A DNA stretch of 64,000 bases from Actinomadura barringtoniae (GTDB taxonomy: Bacteria; Actinomycetota; Actinomycetes; Streptosporangiales; Streptosporangiaceae): the NCBI RefSeq assembly GCF_017573505.1, contig NZ_JAGEOJ010000005.1:186001-250000 (forward strand). Direction: 5' to 3'. The number at the start of each line of letters is the position of its first letter. Within the stretch, counting starts at the first letter, position 1. Positions 9,813 through 21,384 of this stretch are shown here, in pieces. The notes beneath the pieces are model-generated. The model was not told the origin of the DNA, did not search any database, and worked only from the letters and a program-made list of their open reading frames with translations. A program made the translations under genes and the position numbers.

Positions 9813-9847
9813 ATCTGCGGTTCTTCTGGATGGGCGGACGGGTCCTG

Positions 9848-11341
9848 TTAGCGGACCAGGTGGCCGCCCTTGTACTCGTACGAGGGGGCGCTCAGCGACG
9901 GCAGAGCGCGCAGGGCGTGGCCGTTCACCGGGAGGGTGGACAGGGCCAGCGTCTGGACCGCGTGCGCGACACCGTCGGCGTTGGTGTCCAGCAGCTTCCA
10001 GTTGATGTTGGTGATGCGGTCGCAGGCCTGGTGGTAGCAGCCGTCGTAGGCCTTGCCCGCGGTACCACCGAAGATCTTCGCCTCTTCGGCGGTCTTGATG
10101 CCCTCGGCACCGGTGTCGATGCCGCCGGCCGGGATGCCCGCCTCAAGGAACGGCCCGTAGTCCGAACGCCCGTTGAACTCGCTGGGCGTGGTGGGCAGCT
10201 TCCGCTTCGCGAAGTAGTCGTTGAAGATCTTCTGGATCGCCGCCGAACCCGCGGGGGCCGTCGGGTCCGAGCCGTTGTACACGCCGCGCACGCCGTTCGG
10301 CGAGGCGGTCATGTCGAAGTTCAGGTTGAGCGCGATCTTGGCCTTCTCGGCGTCGCTCAGCGTGGTGACGTAGTGCTCGGAACCGAGCAGGCCCTCCTCC
10401 TCAGCACCCCACCAGGCGAGGCGGACCTTGTTCTTCAGGCCCTTCTTGCCCAGCTTGTTGATGTGCTTGGCGAGCGAGAGCAGCGTCGAGGTGCCCGAGC
10501 CGTTGTCGTTGATGCCGGGACCGGCCTGCACGCTGTCCAGGTGCGCGCCGACGACGACCACGTTGTTCGGGTCGCCGTACTTGGACTCGGCGATGACGTT
10601 GGAGGCCTGCCGCTTGCCGGCCTCGGTGTCGGTCTTCAGGTGCAGCTTCACGCCGCCCCCGTTCGCGAGCTTGACCAGCTCGTTGCCGATCTTGAACGTG
10701 GGGCCGACGACCGGCTGGTCGAACGGGGCGCCGAGCGTGCCGCCGACGGGCGAGTCCTCGACGGTCGGCTTCTGGAAGATGACCGAGCCGACCGCGCCCG
10801 CGGCCTTGGCGTTGGCGGCCTTCACGGCGAAGTCACAGCCGCCGCGCTGGATCAGCGCGATCGAGCCCTTCGGGAAGTTCGCGAAGTCGGCGGCCTCACA
10901 GCCCGACGTGCCGTCCTCGACCGTGGTCGGAACGTCCACCGGCACGGCCGCGGCCGTCACGTCGCCGGAGCCGGAGTACTGGTAGGTCGAGAAGTCGGTG
11001 TCGGGCGTGTAGGTCACCTGGCCGGGGGCGGTCTGGGCGAACACCGCCGGGGACTTCTCGGCCCAGTAGTCGAACTCGAACTTCTGGACCGTCGGGCTGA
11101 GCCCGGCCTTCTTCAGCTCGTTGACGACGTACTTCACCGAGATCTCGAAGCCCGGCAGGCCGGCGGCGCGGTTGCCGCCGTTGTAGTCGCCGATCGTCTG
11201 GAGATTCTGCAGGTGCTGCTTGATCTCCTTGACGGTCACCAGCTGGGCCAGGTCGGGCTTGGCTGCGGCGTCGGCGGCAGGGGCCGTGACCATGGTCAGG
11301 GTCAGGGCCGCTGCGGCTCCTATGGCGAGCTTGCGCAACAT
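9848..11341 (-). CDS. Secreted M28-family aminopeptidase with PA domain, tandem paralogue
   Basis: 497 residues, co-linear with the protein at 8205-9722 and sharing long identical blocks, for example FDMTASPNGVRGVYNGSDP and FNGRSDYGPFLEAGIPAGG. Sec signal peptide MLRKLAIGAAAALTLTMVTAPAADA. The same metal ligands are present (GAHLDSV, INDNGSG, EEEGLLG, FDMTAS, CYHQACD), so both copies look active. The differences concentrate in the propeptide and PA insert, which may tune substrate access. Start ATG follows AGGAGTG. Confidence 0.93.
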   Translation of the reverse strand: MLRKLAIGAAAALTLTMVTAPAADAAAKPDLAQLVTVKEIKQHLQNLQTIGDYNGGNRAAGLPGFEISVKYVVNELKKAGLSPTVQKFEFDYWAEKSPAVFAQTAPGQVTYTPDTDFSTYQYSGSGDVTAAAVPVDVPTTVEDGTSGCEAADFANFPKGSIALIQRGGCDFAVKAANAKAAGAVGSVIFQKPTVEDSPVGGTLGAPFDQPVVGPTFKIGNELVKLANGGGVKLHLKTDTEAGKRQASNVIAESKYGDPNNVVVVGAHLDSVQAGPGINDNGSGTSTLLSLAKHINKLGKKGLKNKVRLAWWGAEEEGLLGSEHYVTTLSDAEKAKIALNLNFDMTASPNGVRGVYNGSDPTAPAGSAAIQKIFNDYFAKRKLPTTPSEFNGRSDYGPFLEAGIPAGGIDTGAEGIKTAEEAKIFGGTAGKAYDGCYHQACDRITNINWKLLDTNADGVAHAVQTLALSTLPVNGHALRALPSLSAPSYEYKGGHLVR

Positions 11342-11479
11342 TCACTCCTGTAGGGGGGATATGGAGCGGATTGGCAAGATCGTGGCAGCAAACCCCAGGG
11401 CCCACAAGACTCACATCAGGCCACAATGTGACAGTTACGTCTCAACACTGGCCAATGTCACCGCCCGCACGAGGAATCC

Positions 11480-11944
11480 CTACGGCTCGTGCTGCGGCAG
11501 GTCGACGGGGAAGCCGGGCGGCGCGGCCTCCAGCCACGCCAGGAAGCCGGTCAGCGCCGACGCGCTCATCGCCAGCTCCACGGTCAGGTCGCCGTCCTTG
11601 ACCTCGATCACGCTGACGTCGGGGAGCAGCCCGGCGGCCTCCTCCCCCTCGGGCCGGCGCCGTCCGGACACGACGAGGCCCCGGCGGTGAATCACCTGCC
11701 GGGGCCTGCGGCGAAAGCCGAACACGCGGTGCCAGTTCAGTACGTCGCCCTTGTAGCGGCCGATACCGAGCCGCCATACGCCGGGCGCGTCATCACGGCC
11801 GATCACGCGGAGGCTGGCCTCGACCGTGCCGCCGCCGCGCTCGAACAACCATCGGCGCACGGTCATGGCGACGAAGACGCACGCCACCAGGAGAACGACG
11901 AAGGCGAGCACCCCGCCCACGTCCAGTGCCAGGTGCCCGCCCAA
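11480..11944 (-). CDS. DUF2550 family membrane protein
   Basis: About 154 residues: one N-terminal membrane helix (residues 10-30, VGGVLAFVVLLVACVFVAMTV) followed by a basic cytoplasmic domain with RLGIGRYKGDVLNWHRVF and a second conserved part SVIEVKDGDLTVELAMS. This is the protein that lies after atpC in most actinobacteria (Rv1312 in M. tuberculosis); its function is unknown. The start appears to be TTG at 11944 behind GGGGGGA; an in-frame GTG ten codons in is possible. Together with atpC it ends the operon. Confidence 0.85.
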   Translation of the reverse strand: MGGHLALDVGGVLAFVVLLVACVFVAMTVRRWLFERGGGTVEASLRVIGRDDAPGVWRLGIGRYKGDVLNWHRVFGFRRRPRQVIHRRGLVVSGRRRPEGEEAAGLLPDVSVIEVKDGDLTVELAMSASALTGFLAWLEAAPPGFPVDLPQHEP

Positions 11945-11964
11945 GTCCCCCCGCCCGTTCCGGT

Positions 11965-12351
11965 CTAGGCCTCTTGGCCCGCCGCGCGCAGCCGCGCGCG
12001 GGCGCGCCGTTCGGCCGTGGAGTCCTCGCCGCCGCCGGCGAGCACGTCTTCCAGTGCCCGCCGCGCGTCGGCGACGTCGATCTCGGCGCCGAGCTCGGCC
12101 TGCTCGGCCAGGACCGACACCTCGTCATCGGCGATGGAGAAGAACCCGCTGCCGACCATCGCGGTGATCCACTCGCCGCCGTCGGCCGGCTCGATCTTCA
12201 CCACGCTGCCGTCCAGCAGGACGCCCAGCACCGGGGCGTGGCCCGGCATGATGCCGAGCTGCCCCTCGATGGTCTGGGCGACCACCATCTTGGCCTCGCC
12301 GGACCAGATCTCGCGCTCCGGCGAGACCAGCCCGACCTTCAGGGTTGCCAC
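11965..12351 (-). CDS. atpC: F0F1 ATP synthase subunit epsilon
   Basis: 128 residues. Central-stalk subunit that links the F1 rotor to the c-ring and restrains ATP hydrolysis. An N-terminal ten-strand beta sandwich is recognisable from VGLVSPEREIWSGEA, EGQLGIMPGHAPVLG and a GFFSIADDEVSVLA block; a short helical C-terminus rich in Ala/Arg (ADARRALEDVLAG, AERRARARLRAAG) follows. Length is usual for actinobacteria. It is separated from atpD by a 69-bp gap with a strong hairpin, unlike the tight spacing in most of the operon. Confidence 0.95.
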   Translation of the reverse strand: MATLKVGLVSPEREIWSGEAKMVVAQTIEGQLGIMPGHAPVLGVLLDGSVVKIEPADGGEWITAMVGSGFFSIADDEVSVLAEQAELGAEIDVADARRALEDVLAGGGEDSTAERRARARLRAAGQEA

Positions 12352-12379
12352 GTGTCAATCCTCCGAATACTGGAGCCGA

Positions 12380-12415
12380 TCCGGCGGGGCGCGCGTCGCG
12401 GCGCGCCCCGCCGGA
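12380..12415 (-). promoter_or_regulatory. Intercistronic hairpin between atpD and atpC
   Basis: Perfect 15-bp stem (TCCGGCGGGGCGCGC with its complement) and a 6-nt loop, starting a few bases after the atpD stop. No T-run follows. Within an operon this is a candidate attenuator or mRNA-processing/stability element that lowers atpC relative to atpD. Confidence 0.6.
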
Positions 12416-12420
12416 GCTGA

Positions 12421-14753
<2,333 letters not shown>

Positions 14754-14759
14754 CGCCGA

Positions 14760-16397
14760 TCAGCCCTTCTTCACGCGGGTGATCTTCTCCTGCTCGACGT
14801 CCTCGTCATCGATCGCCTCGACCGGCTCGTCCTCGCCGAGGAGCTTGCCGTCGCTGGTCTCGAAGCCCTTCTTGAACTCGGTGATCGAGTCCTTCAGGGA
14901 GGTGAGGGCGTCGTCAGAGAGCTGCCCGGTCTCGCGGATGGAGGTCAGCAGCCCGGACTCGTTGCGCTCGACGTAGTCGAGGAACTCGGCTTCGAACCGC
15001 TTGACGTCCTCGACCGGGATCTCGTCGAGCTCACCGGTCGTACCGGCCCACACCGACACGACCTGCTGCTCCACCGGGTACGGGCTGAACTGCGGCTGCT
15101 TCAGCAGCTCGACCAGGCGTGCACCGCGGTCCAGCTGGGCGCGGGAGGCCGCGTCCAGGTCGGACGCGAAGGCCGCGAAGGCCTCCAGGTCACGGAACTG
15201 CGACAGCGCCAGGCGGAGCGTACCGGCGACCTTGCGCATGGCCTTCACCTGCGCGGAGCCGCCGACTCGGGAGACGGAGATACCGACGTTGATCGCAGGG
15301 CGGACGCCCTGGTTGAACAGGTCGGTCTCCAGGAAGCACTGGCCGTCGGTGATGGAGATGACGTTGGTCGGGATGAACGCCGACACGTCGTTGCCCTTGG
15401 TCTCGATGATCGGCAGACCCGTCATCGAACCGGCGCCCAGGTCGTCCGACAGCTTCGCGCAACGCTCGAGGAGCCGCGAGTGCAGGTAGAAGACGTCACC
15501 GGGGTAGGCCTCACGGCCCGGCGGGCGGCGCAGCAGCAGCGAGACCGCGCGGTAGGCCTCGGCCTGCTTCGACAGGTCGTCGAAGACGATCAGGACGTGC
15601 TTGCCCTGGTACATCCAGTGCTGGCCGATCGCGGACCCGGTGTAGGGCGCGATGTACTTGTAGCCCGCGGGCTCGGAGGCGGGCGCGGCGACGATCGTGG
15701 TGTACTCCAGCGCACCGGCCTCTTCGAGGGTGCGGCGCACGTTGGCGATCGTGGAGCCCTTCTGGCCGACCGCGACGTAGATGCAGCGAACCTGCTTGCT
15801 CTCGTCGCCGGAAGCCCAGTTCTCCTTCTGGTTGATGATGGTGTCGATGCAGACCGTGGTCTTGCCGGTCTGCCGGTCACCGATGATCAGCTGCCGCTGG
15901 CCACGGCCGATCGGCGTCATCGCGTCGATGGCCTTGATGCCGGTCTGCAGCGGCTCCTTGACCGACTGCCGCTGAACGACCGTCGGGGCCTGCAGTTCGA
16001 GCGCGCGGCGCTCGGTCGACTCGATCGCACCCTTGCCGTCGATGGGGTTGCCCAGCGCGTCGACGACGCGGCCGAGGAAGCCGTCGCCGACCGGGGCCGA
16101 GAGGACCTCGCCGGTACGGCGGACCTTCTGGCCCTCCTCGATGTTGCTGAAGTCACCCAGGACAACGGCACCGATCTCACGGACGTCCAGGTTCAGAGCC
16201 AGGCCACGGGTGCCGTCCTCGAATTCGAGGAGCTCGTTGGCCATCGCCGAGGGCAGGCCCTCGACGTGCGCGATGCCGTCGCCGGAATCGACAACGGTGC
16301 CGACCTCTTCGCGCGCGGCGGCCTCGGGCTCGTACGACTGGACGAAGCGCTCCAGCGCGTTCCGGATCTCATCCGGACGGATCGTCAGCTCCGCCAT
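14760..16397 (-). CDS. atpA: F0F1 ATP synthase subunit alpha
   Basis: 545 residues. Non-catalytic nucleotide-binding subunit of the F1 hexamer. Walker A GDRQTGKT near residue 170, the [10 protein letters not shown] signature and the conserved [13 protein letters not shown] block are present. The C-terminus carries a 35-residue acidic/basic tail ([25 protein letters not shown]); extended alpha C-termini are known in actinobacteria such as mycobacteria, where they restrain ATP hydrolysis. Start ATG follows GAGAGGA. Confidence 0.97.
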   Translation of the reverse strand: MAELTIRPDEIRNALERFVQSYEPEAAAREEVGTVVDSGDGIAHVEGLPSAMANELLEFEDGTRGLALNLDVREIGAVVLGDFSNIEEGQKVRRTGEVLSAPVGDGFLGRVVDALGNPIDGKGAIESTERRALELQAPTVVQRQSVKEPLQTGIKAIDAMTPIGRGQRQLIIGDRQTGKTTVCIDTIINQKENWASGDESKQVRCIYVAVGQKGSTIANVRRTLEEAGALEYTTIVAAPASEPAGYKYIAPYTGSAIGQHWMYQGKHVLIVFDDLSKQAEAYRAVSLLLRRPPGREAYPGDVFYLHSRLLERCAKLSDDLGAGSMTGLPIIETKGNDVSAFIPTNVISITDGQCFLETDLFNQGVRPAINVGISVSRVGGSAQVKAMRKVAGTLRLALSQFRDLEAFAAFASDLDAASRAQLDRGARLVELLKQPQFSPYPVEQQVVSVWAGTTGELDEIPVEDVKRFEAEFLDYVERNESGLLTSIRETGQLSDDALTSLKDSITEFKKGFETSDGKLLGEDEPVEAIDDEDVEQEKITRVKKG

Positions 16398-16426
16398 GAT
16401 TCCTCTCTTACTCCCTCAGGGATCCG

Positions 16427-17245
16427 CTAGCCGGCGAGCCGCCGGCGGACGTCGTCCAGCCGCCCGGCGATCGTGCCGTCGATGATCTCGTCCCCGATCT
16501 GGATGGACAGGCCGCCCAGCGACTCGGGGTCGAGCTCGATGTTCAGGTGTACTTCGTGGCCGTAGGCCGCGGCGAGGACCGCGGCGAGCCGGGTCCGCTG
16601 CGCTTCGGTCAGCTCCACCGGGCTGCGCACCAGCGCCACCAGGCGCTGCCGCCGCTGGGCGACGAGCCGGCCGTACTCGGCGAGCCCGCCCTCCAGGCTA
16701 CGTCCTCGCGGCCGCAGCACCAGCTCGGCGATCAGTTCCAGCGCGGGCGCCGTGACCTTGCCGCCCAGCAGGGCGTCCAGCAGGCCCTGCTTGCGCTCGT
16801 CCGGCAGTCCCGCACCGGCGAGCGCGCCGCGCAGCTCGGGCTCGCCCTCGACGACGCGGGAGAACCGGAACAGCTCGTCCTCCAGGTCGTCGATCTGGTT
16901 CGCCTGCTCGGCCCGCGCCGACTCGGCGGTGACCGCGAGCGACTCGATCCCGTCCGAGAGCTCCGACGGCTTGGACCAGCGGAGCCGGACCACGTCGGCG
17001 ACCAGCTCGAGAGCGGCCGGTGAGACCTTGCCCTCGAGCAGTGCCTGGACGAGCTGCGCCTTGTCGGCCCCGTCCCGCGCCGGGTCGGACACCGCGCGCC
17101 GCAGCCCGTGCTCGCGGTCGATCAGGTGCAGCACCGCGAACAGGTCGCCGCCGAGCGTGCCGAGGTCGGCCGACGGAATGACCGCCTCCAGCCGCTCCTT
17201 GGCCTCCGCCAGCGACGCCCTGCTCACCGCTCCCGTGATGGTCAT
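16427..17245 (-). CDS. atpH: F0F1 ATP synthase subunit delta
   Basis: 272 residues. Peripheral-stalk cap joining F1 to the b subunits. This is the long actinobacterial delta (E. coli delta is about 177) and, unlike the mycobacterial gene, it is not fused to a second b domain. Conserved C-terminal segment with ELTEAQRTRLAAVL and HLNIELDPESLGGLSIQIGDEIIDGTI. Its first codons overlap the atpF stop by 4 nt. Confidence 0.95.
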   Translation of the reverse strand: MTITGAVSRASLAEAKERLEAVIPSADLGTLGGDLFAVLHLIDREHGLRRAVSDPARDGADKAQLVQALLEGKVSPAALELVADVVRLRWSKPSELSDGIESLAVTAESARAEQANQIDDLEDELFRFSRVVEGEPELRGALAGAGLPDERKQGLLDALLGGKVTAPALELIAELVLRPRGRSLEGGLAEYGRLVAQRRQRLVALVRSPVELTEAQRTRLAAVLAAAYGHEVHLNIELDPESLGGLSIQIGDEIIDGTIAGRLDDVRRRLAG

Positions 17246-17778
17246 GATGTGATCTGCTCCTGCGAACGGGCGCGGCCCTCGAGCTCCTCGAGGAACCGGT
17301 CGACCACGCGGCTCTGCCGGGCCGGGTCCTCCAGGGACTCGCCGACGACCCGCGAGGCGAGGTCGACCGACAGGGTGCCGACCTCGGCCCGGAGCTGCTG
17401 CAGTGCCTGCTGCCGCTCGGCCTCGATCTGCGCCTGCGCCGACTCGACGATGCGCCGCGCCTCGGCCTGCGCCTGCTCGCGCATCTCGGCCACGATCTGC
17501 GCGCCCTCTTCGCGAGCCTGCTCGCGAAGCCGGGACGCCTCGTGCCGGGCCTCCTTGAGGTTCGCCTGGTAGTCGTCCAGGGTCGCCTGTGCCTCGGCCT
17601 GCGCGGCCTCGGCCCGCTTCAGCCCGCCCTCGATCGCGTCGGTCCGCTCGTCGAGCGTCTTACGGATCTGCGGAACGAGCTTCCAGGCGACCACGAGCAG
17701 CACGATGGCGAACGCGATGGTGCCGAAGACGAGCTCGGAAGCCTCGGGAACTACTGGGTTGTCCGAAGCCATAATCAT
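17242..17778 (-). CDS. atpF: F0F1 ATP synthase subunit b
   Basis: 178 residues. One N-terminal membrane helix (residues about 13-33, ELVFGTIAFAIVLLVVAWKLV) then a long charged coiled coil rich in Ala, Glu, Gln and Arg that forms the peripheral stalk. The conserved LVPQIRKTLDERTDAIEGGLKRAE segment follows the membrane anchor. Two start codons are possible (17778 or, two codons later, 17772). Usual length and place between atpE and atpH. Confidence 0.95.
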   Translation of the reverse strand: MIMASDNPVVPEASELVFGTIAFAIVLLVVAWKLVPQIRKTLDERTDAIEGGLKRAEAAQAEAQATLDDYQANLKEARHEASRLREQAREEGAQIVAEMREQAQAEARRIVESAQAQIEAERQQALQQLRAEVGTLSVDLASRVVGESLEDPARQSRVVDRFLEELEGRARSQEQITS

Positions 17779-17820
17779 CGGGGTTCCGCCTTCCTCTCAG
17801 GAATGTGGAAGGTCAGCGGT

Positions 17821-18943
<1,123 letters not shown>

Positions 18944-19070
18944 GCGGCAGTCCCTTCGTCAGTGACCGGTTGTTCGGTCGTGGCTTGCTTGTGCCTGCCC
19001 GAGGGGCGCGGCTTCAGTCTGAAGACTGTGCAGGTCACTGCCGTCACGGGTGCCTTCGGCGGGGTGGCTG

Positions 19071-19319
19071 TCAGCGTCCGTAGCGGTGGTAGACCAGGTA
19101 GAGCGCGAGACCGAGGCCCACCAGGATTCCGATGGGGAACAGCGCCGAGAGACCCAACCAGCGATCCAGCAGCCAGCCGAGGCCGCCGTAGACGGCCATT
19201 CCGCTCAGCACATAGCTGGGAATGGACCAGGCGGCGTTGGCGAAACTGCGGTGGTCCATGTCCTCGTCGGACCCCGGATCGGGCTGGTGCCCCTCCTCGC
19301 TCATCGCAGGACGGACCAT
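19071..19319 (-). CDS. AtpZ/AtpI-family small membrane protein
   Basis: 82 residues with two predicted membrane helices (about 30-52 and 58-77, separated by RWLGL), GMAVYGGLGWLLDRWLG and GILVGLGLALYLVYHRYGR being typical of the AtpZ/AtpI (F0F1-ATPase assembly or Mg/Ca transport) group. It lies directly before atpB. An internal ATG five codons in is an alternative start. A TTGGACTA-type inverted repeat lies 25 bp upstream of its start. Confidence 0.8.
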   Translation of the reverse strand: MVRPAMSEEGHQPDPGSDEDMDHRSFANAAWSIPSYVLSGMAVYGGLGWLLDRWLGLSALFPIGILVGLGLALYLVYHRYGR

Positions 19320-19344
19320 AGCAGGCCACCCCCCTGGTGGTCAT

Positions 19345-19360
19345 ATTGGAGTAGTCCAAT
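19345..19360. promoter_or_regulatory. ATTGGA-N4-TCCAAT inverted repeat upstream of the AtpZ-like gene
   Basis: 6-bp arms spaced by GTAG. Read on the minus strand it gives TTGGACTACTCCAA; a near-identical TTGGACTAGTCCA occurs at 20012-20024. Both lie in non-coding gaps at the head of the ATP synthase operon. A transcription-factor site is the likely meaning (inference). Confidence 0.45.
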
Positions 19361-19385
19361 TGCGCCACGGCAGCCCACGAGATCA

Positions 19386-19814
19386 TCAGGGGCTCCGGTC
19401 GGCGGCGGTCTTCGGAGCCTCGGCGGGCTCGACGTAGAGCATCTTGGTCTTCAGCGTGGTCCGGATCTCGGCGCCGATCCACACCAGGGTCAGTGCGATG
19501 ACCGACCAGGCGAAGGCGCTGGAGTTCCAGGCGGTCACGCCGTCAAGCAGCGCGACCAGCGCGAACATCACGAAGATCTTGGTGATGTAGCTGAAGACGG
19601 CTGCGGCGAACATGAGTTGCGCGGAGATCTTGGAGGCGTAGCTGACCGCCACCACGCTGATGCTGAAAAAGACGATCACCACGACGGTCGCGATTGCGGC
19701 ACCCAGCGCTCCCTTGGCCCCGGCGAGGAGCAGACCGGCCAGAACGGCGGCCACACCCGCGAGGGCGGACGGGATCGCGGCGCCGCGGAGGATCCGGGCG
19801 TCGGAAGGCTGCAT
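19386..19814 (-). CDS. atpI: ATP synthase protein I-like membrane protein
   Basis: 142 residues with four hydrophobic segments (AIPSALAGVAAVLAGLLLAG; LGAAIATVVVIVFFSISVVAVSY; KIFVMFALVALLDGV; FAWSVIALTLVWIGAEI), a layout typical of AtpI, which aids c-ring assembly. The position, between the WecA-like gene and the ATP synthase operon, corresponds to Rv1303. Low sequence conservation makes the family call positional as much as sequence-based. Start ATG lacks a strong ribosome-binding site. Confidence 0.75.
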   Translation of the reverse strand: MQPSDARILRGAAIPSALAGVAAVLAGLLLAGAKGALGAAIATVVVIVFFSISVVAVSYASKISAQLMFAAAVFSYITKIFVMFALVALLDGVTAWNSSAFAWSVIALTLVWIGAEIRTTLKTKMLYVEPAEAPKTAADRSP

Positions 19815-20011
19815 GTGGGCTCCGGGTGGTCACTTTCAGTGTCCGTGTCTTGTTCGTGAAAGGTATCACAAGCGTCCAGAACGCCCGCAATTACCCTAGA
19901 AGTAACGTACTGGGCCTCGTTGAACTGTCACGCTCCCCACACGGACTGTAGCCCAGGGCGCCCCCTGCTTCGGCTGAATCGCGTCCGCGTTGTCGCAGGT
20001 GTTCGCCGGTC

Positions 20012-20024
20012 TTGGACTAGTCCA
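20012..20024. promoter_or_regulatory. Palindrome TGGACTAGTCCA in the atp operon leader
   Basis: Perfect 12-bp palindrome flanked by GCCGG and CCGGC, about 200 bp upstream of atpI. It matches the inverted repeat at 19345-19360. The 318-bp gap 19815-20132 contains this site and AT-richer promoter-like DNA nearer atpI, and no gene that I can support. Confidence 0.45.
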
Positions 20025-20132
20025 CCGGCACTCGAAGGTGTCGCCCTACCCGGCCCGCGACGTCCTACACGAGCCGGATTTCCTGTTCTGAACGGAAGAT
20101 CCCGGGTCGAAGCGGAGGAGGATCCGGATCGG

Positions 20133-21293
20133 TCAGACGGGCTGGTGGGGGCGCTGGGCCGGGGCGGCCGGGCCGGCTGCGTGGCGGGGGGTGCGGCGGC
20201 GGACCCGGGGGGCGGCGATCATGACGACGACGCCGAGGACCGCGACCACGAGGGTGACCGATGACACCAGCGGGACCGAGTTGGTGACCGAGAGCCCGAC
20301 GAGGCTGGAGGCGATCAGGCCGACCCAGAAGTACATGATCAGGACGGCCCGGCGGTGCGAATGGCCCAGTTCCAGGAGCCGGTGGTGCAGGTGCTGCTTG
20401 TCCGGCGCGAACGGCGAACGGCCCTGGTTCGTACGGCGCCAGACCGCGAGCAGCATGTCGAGGAACGGGACGAGCGCGACGGCCGGGACCAGCAGGATCG
20501 GCATCCAGAACGGGAACTGCGCGTACGAGCCGATGACCGCCGGGTCGAACTGGCCGGTGAGCATGATCGTCGCGGCGCTGAGCAGGAGGCCGATCAGCAT
20601 CGAGCCGGTGTCGCCCATGAAGATGCGCGCCGGGTTGAAGTTGTGCGGCAGGAACCCCGCGCAGATGCCGACCAGGATGGCGGCGGTGAGGGTCGCGGGG
20701 GTCAGCTTGGTCAGGCCGTTGGTGTAGGAGAGCAGGTAGGCGTAGGAGAACAGCGCGCTGGCGGCGATGCCCACGACGCCGGCGGCCAGGCCGTCCAGGC
20801 CGTCGATGAAGTTGACCGCGTTGATCGTCGCGACCACCACGAAGACGGTCAGCGGGACGCCATAGGCGGGCGGCAGCGCCAGCGGCTCGCCGTTCGGCAT
20901 GGGCAGCTGGTAGAGCTGGATGCCCTGCATGATGAAGATCCCGGCCGCCGCGACCTGGCCCGCGAACTTGGTGAGGGCGTCCACGCCCCACCGGTCGTCG
21001 GCGATCCCGACGAGGACGATCAGGCCGCCCGACAGCAGCATCGCGCGGCCCACATTGACGTCGCCGGCCGCCAGCACCTTGCGGAACGCGGGCAGCCCCG
21101 CGGCGACGATCAGCGCGCCGACCAGGCCGCCGAACATCGCCAATCCGCCGAGGCGGGGGGTCGGGATCGTGTGCACGTCGCGGTCGCGCGGCGCCGCCTG
21201 GGCCCCGAACCAGACCGCGAACCGGCGCACCGCCGGAGTCAGCAGGTAGGTGACGAGTGCGGCGACGAGAATGGTGAGCAGGTATTCCCGCAC
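20133..21293 (-). CDS. Polyprenyl-phosphate GlcNAc-1-phosphate transferase, WecA/MraY family
   Basis: 386 residues with about ten membrane helices. It transfers a sugar-1-phosphate from a UDP-sugar to a C50/C55 polyprenyl phosphate, starting cell-wall linker or teichoic/arabinogalactan synthesis. Family motifs: PRDRDVHTIPTPRLGGLA near the N-terminus, the metal-binding NFIDGLDGLAAG, FMGDTGSMLIG and the cytoplasmic HLHHRL. Start GTG at 21293 is favoured by GGGAGG 8 nt upstream; a TTG eight codons earlier is weaker. Orthologous by position to Rv1302 (rfe). The C-terminus is a basic, Pro/Ala-rich tail. Confidence 0.9.
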   Translation of the reverse strand: MREYLLTILVAALVTYLLTPAVRRFAVWFGAQAAPRDRDVHTIPTPRLGGLAMFGGLVGALIVAAGLPAFRKVLAAGDVNVGRAMLLSGGLIVLVGIADDRWGVDALTKFAGQVAAAGIFIMQGIQLYQLPMPNGEPLALPPAYGVPLTVFVVVATINAVNFIDGLDGLAAGVVGIAASALFSYAYLLSYTNGLTKLTPATLTAAILVGICAGFLPHNFNPARIFMGDTGSMLIGLLLSAATIMLTGQFDPAVIGSYAQFPFWMPILLVPAVALVPFLDMLLAVWRRTNQGRSPFAPDKQHLHHRLLELGHSHRRAVLIMYFWVGLIASSLVGLSVTNSVPLVSSVTLVVAVLGVVVMIAAPRVRRRTPRHAAGPAAPAQRPHQPV

Positions 21294-21384
21294 GCCCCGC
21301 GCCTCCCTCGCACCCAAGTGCCCCTGTACGGAATCAGATGTCCGTCGCGGCCGATCTGTTCGCCCTACGACGTAACGACCAACT

